From NCBI GenBank assembly GCA_024138025.1, contig JAMXBD010000389.1, positions 186,001 through 250,000 on the forward strand: DNA of 64,000 nucleotides, read 5' to 3'. Positions within the stretch are counted from its first letter, which is position 1; every line of letters begins with the position of its first letter. A model generated the notes under the pieces. It saw only the letters and a list, made by a program, of their open reading frames with translations, searched no databases and had not been told where the DNA came from. A program made the translations under genes and the position numbers. Source of the stretch: Combretum micranthum (lineage: Eukaryota; Streptophyta; Magnoliopsida; Myrtales; Combretaceae). Below are positions 57,071 to 64,000 of this stretch, one piece after another.

Positions 57071-60000
57071 TGTCATGCTCCAAAAGGTACCCTAAACATG
57101 ATAGTCTACCTCACTCAATATTAAAGCTTAAGTATGACAACCTTAGTCATCCCGAAAGCTTCGATACCAGTATAAGTCATACCTTCACGATCATAAAGGA
57201 GCAAAATTTTGAAACAAATTGTTTAAGAAGATATTCATAATAGCAATTAAGAATGGAAATCATAACATAAGCACCTTAAATATAAAATATAAAGAATCTT
57301 ACAAATATCAAATGGGCATTCCCCTATCAAAAGATATAGTCCATCATAGTCTAACAAAAATAATTACATCGAAGATTTACTCAGATATTTAAGTCTACTT
57401 CTAGTATTTGACTTCATCCAAAAGGGTAGTACCTGAGAAAAGTAACCTCAGGGCTTCAACCGCAATACGAGTGCTACAAAAGATATCTAAGAGGAGGTAA
57501 GCTTATTCGCTTAGTGAGAATTATTTACACAATAAAGTATTTGAACAATCAATAATCAAGCAAGTTATTTAGATAAGCATATGAAATATAACAAATATGT
57601 AACCATACAATACATATGATTTTTAGGGAATCATATATTGAATGAATTTAATCCTCCATTCGAGGTTAGGTATTCTAGGCCATATAGACCATTATCCGCA
57701 AATAAGATTTTTTTAGTTTTATGCAAGCCACTACTAGTCAATAAAAATGTAGTTGATTCGGGTGTCTACTCACCATTAAATTAGTTCGGGCGACCCTTTA
57801 CTGTTATGTAAAGTTTTAGGCTCTACGGATCTCATTACTATGCCCTTGTCCCACCAAGTGTATAGCAATAAATGCAATGTGACTTACTACATGATATGCA
57901 TGAATCAAATTATTTAAGTACTCATGGCATGATATTAGATATTTTAAGGGTGATCACAGAATTTGCAGACATAACGTTTCTATACTAAATCAAAACATTG
58001 ATTATTTAACAATTCCTGTCTTGATATGCTTAACATAATTTCAATCATATATGTAAGGCACAGCCGTTTTCTCATTTTTATCTTTCCTTAATTCTAATGC
58101 CACTATATCTGCAAGTAAAAACATAAGTACAAGAATGTAGGAAAATAAACTCACTCGGCCATGGTGCGAACAACTTCTAGTCGTAGTTATCTTTAGGATA
58201 TGGGAACTCAGGATTCACATCACCTAAACAAGAGAAATACCCAAAATGAATATTTCTAGAAAGTAGTAAAATTCCAACTTAAAATGACCATAATATGCTC
58301 ATTTTAACTCGGAATTTCGCATATTATATATTGTTTTCTATCTACTCAAAAAGATCTATCTATTTCTAAGGTTATTTGTATCATAAAAGGTCATTTGGGT
58401 TCCAAAAAGATATGCATAGATCTGTTACGAAATTCTCAGCACTTAAAACTTAATTTTTCCAAACTTTTTATCAGCCAAAAATCCCATAGCAATCATACAA
58501 ATATTTATATAGTTGAAAGATCCTTTTCAATACATATGCAACCCATATTATACACATGATTCTAATGATGTTGTTTTAATCAATGATTTTTCACAAAACA
58601 ACTTGTCTTAATGATGAAGCTTGGCAAATTTATTTTAAGTTGTTGAACATAAAGCTAAAAATTTTGAGTTATTAACGGTGTGATGTAATCATTTTTCCTT
58701 AACTGTTAAAAGATGATTTAGATTAAAAAAATTTAGTCTTTTCAAGTTATCTACCAATTTCATTCCCTGAGTAGACTTTACTTGGTGAGTTGATTTTAAC
58801 TTGTTTTGAAAAGCTTGTCTTGCTCTTTGTACTTATTAAAATGTTAGCATGGGTCTTAGAAATAAGTTTTTAAGAAAAATTTGTGTAATAAAAAATTATC
58901 AACCTTAAGGTTTTAAAAGATAATTTTATTCTTATAGTTTGAAAAGAGAGTAAAGATTACTTATTTAAATGTTGAAAAAGTCCTTGTATATCAACAACAC
59001 TAAAATCTATGATAAACTTGTTTAAAATTCTTTAAAAAATATTTTGTTGAAATAAAATTCTAAATTTTAATGAGACTTTTACTAAGTAATATAATTACAT
59101 TCTCATAGTGAGTTGAGCTTATTTTCTTTACTTAAGAAAGAATGTTTTATCCTTATTAAGACAACAACAAAATAATTATGCATAAATATGAGTTTATAGT
59201 TAAATAACATGACAAAAATAATTAATATGAAAGATAGAAAATATAGAAATAACCACATAATAAATATCAAGTATTGGAAGTCTTAGCTTGTTTCAAGGTT
59301 TTTGGACTTAGCCATGGGTAAGTCTAAAAAGGAAAATAAAAGAAATAAGAAAATTTGTTTTGATTTGATAAGGACAAATCTAAGACTAAAAAAACTAGTC
59401 ATAATATAATAACATGAAATAAATGAGTAAATTGCAAAGCATAAATAAATAAAAGTTAGATTAGTGAGCTTATATGTTCTAAAAAATATATATATATATA
59501 CATAAATATATTTAGTAACATGTAGAAGTTAGATTAGAGCAATAATAACAATATAATAATATAACAACAATAAAAAAAAAAACATAATAACAAAATAAGA
59601 CTATGTACATAAACAAGGACAAAACATGAACATAGTATTATCTCCATGACATATAGGTTTAAGAAACACACATCATGGTCATGTTAAGTTACATGACATG
59701 ATAAAGAAATATTGGTAGATATTTTACCTAATGTAGAAATGTGATTGGTAGAAAAAGAGAGGTTGTTGTGGTATGGGAATAAAGGGAATATGGGAAGATG
59801 GGAAAAAACTATAGAGAGGAAATTTGAGTAGTGAATTTGGGAGAGTTTTGTTATGGTAAAAGAGTGTGTGAAAGAAATGGAGAGAGATGGGGTATTTATA
59901 GATGAATGAGGATGGAAATTAGTTGTAATTAAATAAAATAAAATAAAATAAAATAAAATGTGTATGTGTGTGTGGGGTGGCACCGGTTTTGGAGTGATAA

Positions 60001-60613
60001 GGGGGAAGAATTGATTTGTTTTGTATTTTTATTAATGAAAAGTAATAATGTATAAGATGTGATGTGAATAAAGTTATATGAAAAAGGTAAATTGTAAGAA
60101 AATAGGTATAGTAGAGTATAAAAATAGGTAGTAGAAAAAGTAAAAATAGATAAATAATAATGAATAGTGTAGAATAGTGACATGAATAGTAGATAAGACA
60201 AATTAATATCGGTAGAAAAGAAAATACGTGTAAATAAGCTATATATGATATTTTTAGATATCGAAAAATTATAAAACTAATATTTTTGAAATCCTTATTT
60301 TATTACAAGTCTATCGGTGTTATCGGATTATTTTCGTCATTCAATGCACTAGGGCACAGTTTTCGAAATCTGATCCCGTTTGGATCCGAAACCAATTAAA
60401 TTTTGACTAATTTGATATTTTTAAGCTTCTTTGTATTATTACAAACTATAATCCATAATTATCTCAATTTTTTTGTTTAAGGGTTAAGAGTGCGAGATTG
60501 CCAAACCTAAATTCATTAGGGTTTGTTATAGGTTTGTTGACTTTAGGGTTTTCAGTTGACTTCCAGCTTTAGGGTTTAAGCATAAAACATAGCATAAGTT
60601 CTAGGGGCTTACA
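57071..60613 (-). repeat. L4: complete solo LTR of family L (3543 bp), minus strand
   Basis: On the minus strand it starts TGTAAGCCCCTAGAAC (60613) and ends GGAGCATGACA (57071). Flanks are AGAAT (57066-57070) and AGAAC (60614-60618), a 4/5 duplication. TATAAATA lies at 59900-59893 on the minus strand. There is no coding frame and no primer site or polypurine tract beside it, so it is a solo LTR. It serves as the length reference for the family. Confidence 0.85.
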
Positions 60614-61700
60614 AGAACCAAAATTAAAAAGAATTCATGTTAGATCATACCAAAATCTCATAAAACTTAAATGGAATCAAATAAATTTTATAACCCTATA
60701 ATATCATAAAAATTAAATTAAACTTGGATCTTAGAAACCATAACAGGATTAGATAAAGATTCAATAACCCTAAGTTATCAAATGAATTAAATAAAACAAA
60801 AAACCCTAAAACTAAATGGTCTAGCAAAATCATATCACCAACAAAACGATCCAATAACTCAATCGATCCGAAAACCTTATGCTATATGATTCGCCCATTT
60901 GATCTCTAACATGCAAATTGAGACAGTGCATCCAAATAAAATCCATTGGTAAAATAATAAGAAATAATTTTCTATAATTGAAAACTTCCAAATTTTTACA
61001 ATAATCTTATAAGTAGAACCCTAGACTCGAAAACAAAACTGAAATCCAAAAGTCAAACTGAATTAACCATAAACCTTAGAAAGTCCATATTCAATCAGAT
61101 AACTTCTAAGAGCCATAAAATGATAAATTAATTAGAAAAATATTATGAACTCAAATTATGAATCATATATATAGTATAAACCTCAAAAAGATCAGATAGT
61201 CCAAAAATTCGATAGTTTCGGACCTTTACAGGATTAGTTTTTGTATCCAACTATAACACGTAAAACAAGATACAATTTTCCAATAATCAAATTAAACTCA
61301 AAAATTATTTATATATTCATAAAACATCAGATAAAATTTTTTGGATAATAAAAATATCAGATATAGCTCATATACGTGTATTTTATTACTACCAGTAACT
61401 TATTTGATATTTTACAGTTACTATCCACTTTTATTTGCAGCTATTTTATGCTGCCATTTTATCCCCATATTTTCATATATATTTCTTATAAAAAATAAAC
61501 AAAAACCTATAAATCTACTTTTCTTTTCTTCTTTTTCTTTTTCTTCTTCCCTTCTTGAGGATGTTGCAGTTGGTGCCCCCTGGTTTTTGCAGCTTCTTTT
61601 TTTATATTTTTCAATTTATTTTACACACAAAAATGCTCCAATTTCTCTCTATAAATAGCTACTATCTTTATACCTTTTTACACTTATGCCTCTTCCAATC

Positions 61701-62805
61701 ATATTTTGTGTGTGTAAAAAGACAAGTTAATTCCCTTAATGTCAGCCAATTTCCATGCTATAGCCTGTTTATGATTTCTAAGCATTCCTAACAATTTGTT
61801 CTTTTGTGCTTCAATTAATTTAGAAGATATGATAATAGGCAGTTTAGAATCACCTTCTAAGAATGCATATTCCAAAAAATTTGGCAAAGGCTTTAAGAGT
61901 GGTGGCTCAACAATAGATGGTTTACCTATCTTCATATCGTCCCTATTAATCTTTAAAAATCCATGCCTATTGATTTCTTGTTCTTCATTATCCAGCTGTT
62001 GTATTAAATTCAAACTTTCAGGAATTGTTATGTCATCTATATCATGAGCATGCAAAACTAATTAAATAGGATCCTTGCATATCAATTCCGAAAAGTAAGA
62101 ATTAACAAAAAGTTAAACCAAGTCTACGAAAAAGCAAGAATCATCTTGATGCATAGAATTTTTCATAGAAATAGGAATATTTACAACCACGTCTTCATCA
62201 CCTACTTTTAAAGTCAGTTTCCCATCAGCTACATCAATTATTGCCCTAACAGTGGCTAAAAGTGGTTGCCCTAGTGTAAGTGGGACTTCTTCATCTTCTT
62301 CCATGTCAAGGATAACAAAGTCCACGGGGAAGATAAGAGTTTCCACCTTTACAAGGACATCTTCTATTATTCCTCTAATGTACTTAACTGACCTATCGGC
62401 TAGTTGAAGACTCATGCAGGTGGGATTGGGGTCTCCTAAGCTTAAGGTTTTGAAAAGTTTATATGGAATCAAATGAATACTAGCTCCTACATCGGCCAAG
62501 GCATGTTACATATCTAGATTTCTAATAAAGCAAGGGATGAGGAAACTACCTAGATCCTTTAACTTTTTAGGGATTCGATTTTGCAAAATGGCCAAGAACT
62601 CTTCACCAAGAGTCACATGGGACAACTCCTCCAGCTTTTTCTTATTAGATAGAAGCTCTTTAAGAAATATTGCATTGCATGGCATGGCATCTATGCAAGG
62701 GCCTCCACAAACGGTAAATTTATATGTAATTGCTTCAATAAATCTAAAACCTTACCATAATGGCGATCATTGTCCTTGTTCCTTAATCATCATGGATAGG
62801 GGGCA
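61701..62805 (-). pseudogene. E: Athila-type gag end, protease and RT N-terminus fragment
   Basis: Reading leftward from 62805: a gag-protease linker block (QNRIPKKLKDLGSFLIPCFI) with a stop near 62507; protease at 62499-62113 with DVGAS, IHLIPYKLF, QLADRS, GIIEDVLVKV, FVILDMEED and TLGQPLLAT; a further break near 62060; then the start of RT at 62055-61701 (LPNFLEYAFL, LPIIISSKLIEAQ, AIAWKLADIKGI). The RT ends within the FYTHKI motif at the junction with L5, so at least the rest of RT, RNase H and integrase is deleted. Unlike B and C this is from an autonomous-type Athila element. Confidence 0.85.
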
Positions 62806-64000
62806 TGTCATGCCTCAGAGGATACTCTAAACGTGACAGTCCACCGCACATAATATTAAAGCGAATGAATGACAACCTTAGTCACGCAGGAGCTTCGATA
62901 TCATGTGCAAGGTGTGCTTCCAAGATAGTAGTAGACTTAAAGGAGTATTACGTTTAAGCAGATAATAAAAGCATGCAAGAACTTATATAGATAAACATGT
63001 AATACTCATTAGGATAAATATTCTCTTACAATTTCTTAGGGGCCATTCCCCTGCACTTAAAGTCTTATTATTCTAAGCCATCTTAATATCATACATGAAT
63101 ATAACATAAGTCTACTATAGAGATTTTTCTTAGAAGTCTACATACAAAACTAAATATATAAACTTCTTTCCAAAAACTCCTAGTAGCTTTGGCTCATATC
63201 TGACAAAAGGGGCTCTTTGGTGTCAACTACAAGTAATCGTACTGTAACAAAACGCTATAGGGGTATAAGCAAAACTAGCTTAGTGAGATAACTCCCATCT
63301 ACAAAACATTTCCTTAAAACACACAAGTATTTAGACAATCATATGAAAATACATCAACCACATGAGTAAACAAAATACACACGATTAATCAGAAACCATG
63401 TGTAGCATGGATTTTACGCCCTCTATATCGGGGGTTGGGTGGTTACTGGCCTATACGACCATCAATATTTGCAGACTTACTGGCTCCCACTTGCCCTGTA
63501 GACTTTCCGGCTCCTACTTGCCTATGCAGACTTTCTGGCTCCTACTAGCTACTACTACAACTCCTCGTTTCCCCATAAGAAGAATAGTAGTGAAAAATAA
63601 ATGTGACTCACAAATATGATATGCATGAATTGTTTTTAATATAGGGTTATTCAATTAATGTCGAGTTCAAGTTAAAAGTGATCCAAAAAATATTCATCAT
63701 ATCGTTGCAAGAAAACATAAGTTATTCATCAATTCCTCTTTCAATATTCTTAGCTTTTATTCAATCAATCATGAATCCAAATCACATAACATTTGTTCAT
63801 TTATCTTTTTCCTTATTTTCTAGTGCTACTACTTACAAGCACAAACAAGAAAATGTAAATAGTAAGAGATTAACTCATTCTATGATGATCGCTCCTAGTT
63901 GAAGTAATTTTCTGGGAAGGTGATATCGGTTCCTTCTTCACCTAAACAAGATGAAATACCCAAAATGAGTCTTTCATTGAATTTCTATATTGAAGATTCT
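62806..64000 (-). repeat. L6: reversed long-LTR family L, continues past window end
   Basis: Starts TGTCATGCCTCAGAGG on the plus strand, like L3 and L4, and parallels them through TTCTTCACCTAAACAAGATGAAATACCC near the window end. It was probably inserted in the gag region of E, just as L2 was inserted in that of C. Noncoding. Confidence 0.78.

Larger units (their letters stand above)
55036..61700 (+). repeat. L5: diverged long-LTR family L, split by a hAT element and by L4
   Basis: Pieces are 55036-55502, 56244-57070 and 60614-61700. The start TATAAACCCCCTAATTTTTG parallels L2's TGTAAGCCCCCGAATTTTTC. Near the promoter, ACGTGTATTTTATTACTACCAG (61374-61395) and CAATTTATTTTACAC precede TATAAATA (61650-61657), as in L1 and L2. 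It stops abruptly at about 61700 against element E. It may be the 3' LTR of M with L1 as the 5' LTR. The AT-rich stretch 56250-57070 shows nothing else. Confidence 0.5.

Noticed and set aside
61341..61791. Plus-strand frames of 105 and 78 codons with hydrophobic stretches
   Set aside because: They lie in the AT/CT-rich promoter region of L5. The apparent membrane segments arise from T-rich DNA.

Overview
The window reads as a piece of plant, probably eudicot, heterochromatin built almost entirely from long terminal repeat (LTR) retrotransposons nested inside one another. The evidence is plant-type Ty3/gypsy proteins of the Tat/Ogre and Athila lineages, tRNA-derived primer binding sites, LTRs of 1.2 to 3.5 kb, AT-rich filler and a hAT-type miniature element. 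I found no convincing host gene, tRNA, rRNA or CRISPR array. Most coding regions are broken by single-base indels. These may be real decay or, in part, long-read sequence error.

Layout, left half (1-28.1 kb). T1 (1-10027, 5' end outside the window) and T2 (10188-26056, complete) are two same-strand Ogre/Tat-type elements. T2 has the order LTR, primer site, ORF1 (DUF7745-like), gag, protease, a predicted intron, reverse transcriptase, RNase H, a second archaeal-type RNase H, integrase, a 3' tandem-repeat array, a hairpin plus polypurine tract, and LTR. Only 160 bp separate the two elements. That DNA, and the DNA right of T2, belong to one older long LTR, family 'L' (copy L1).

Right half (28.1-64 kb). 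A degraded gag-like element M (28094-29206 and 53822-55035) is split by a copia-like LTR F. F is split by a reversed L copy (L3). L3 is split by a complete Athila-type gag-protease element C (30971-50443, perfect 5-bp target duplication AGCAC). C is split twice: by a second Athila-type gag-protease element B (34782-41416, perfect duplication ATGAC) inside its gag-protease reading frame, and by another L copy (L2, 42260-48160), which itself carries a chromovirus-like LTR (D). The last 9 kb hold a diverged L copy (L5) split by a 741-bp hAT miniature element with a perfect 8-bp duplication and by a solo L LTR (L4). They also hold an Athila gag-protease-RT fragment (E) and the start of a further L copy (L6).

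How the parts relate. T1 and T2 encode, in broken form, everything an autonomous element needs. B and C encode only gag and protease and would depend on RT and integrase from relatives such as the E lineage. The points most worth following are: the apparent chimeric structure of T1 (body almost identical to T2, 3' end and LTR of another subfamily); an intron whose donor overlaps the gag-protease stop; a perfect hairpin abutting the polypurine tract; a primer-site-like copy in U5; clusters of GCCGGC-type palindromic motifs in three unrelated LTR families; and a nest six insertions deep.
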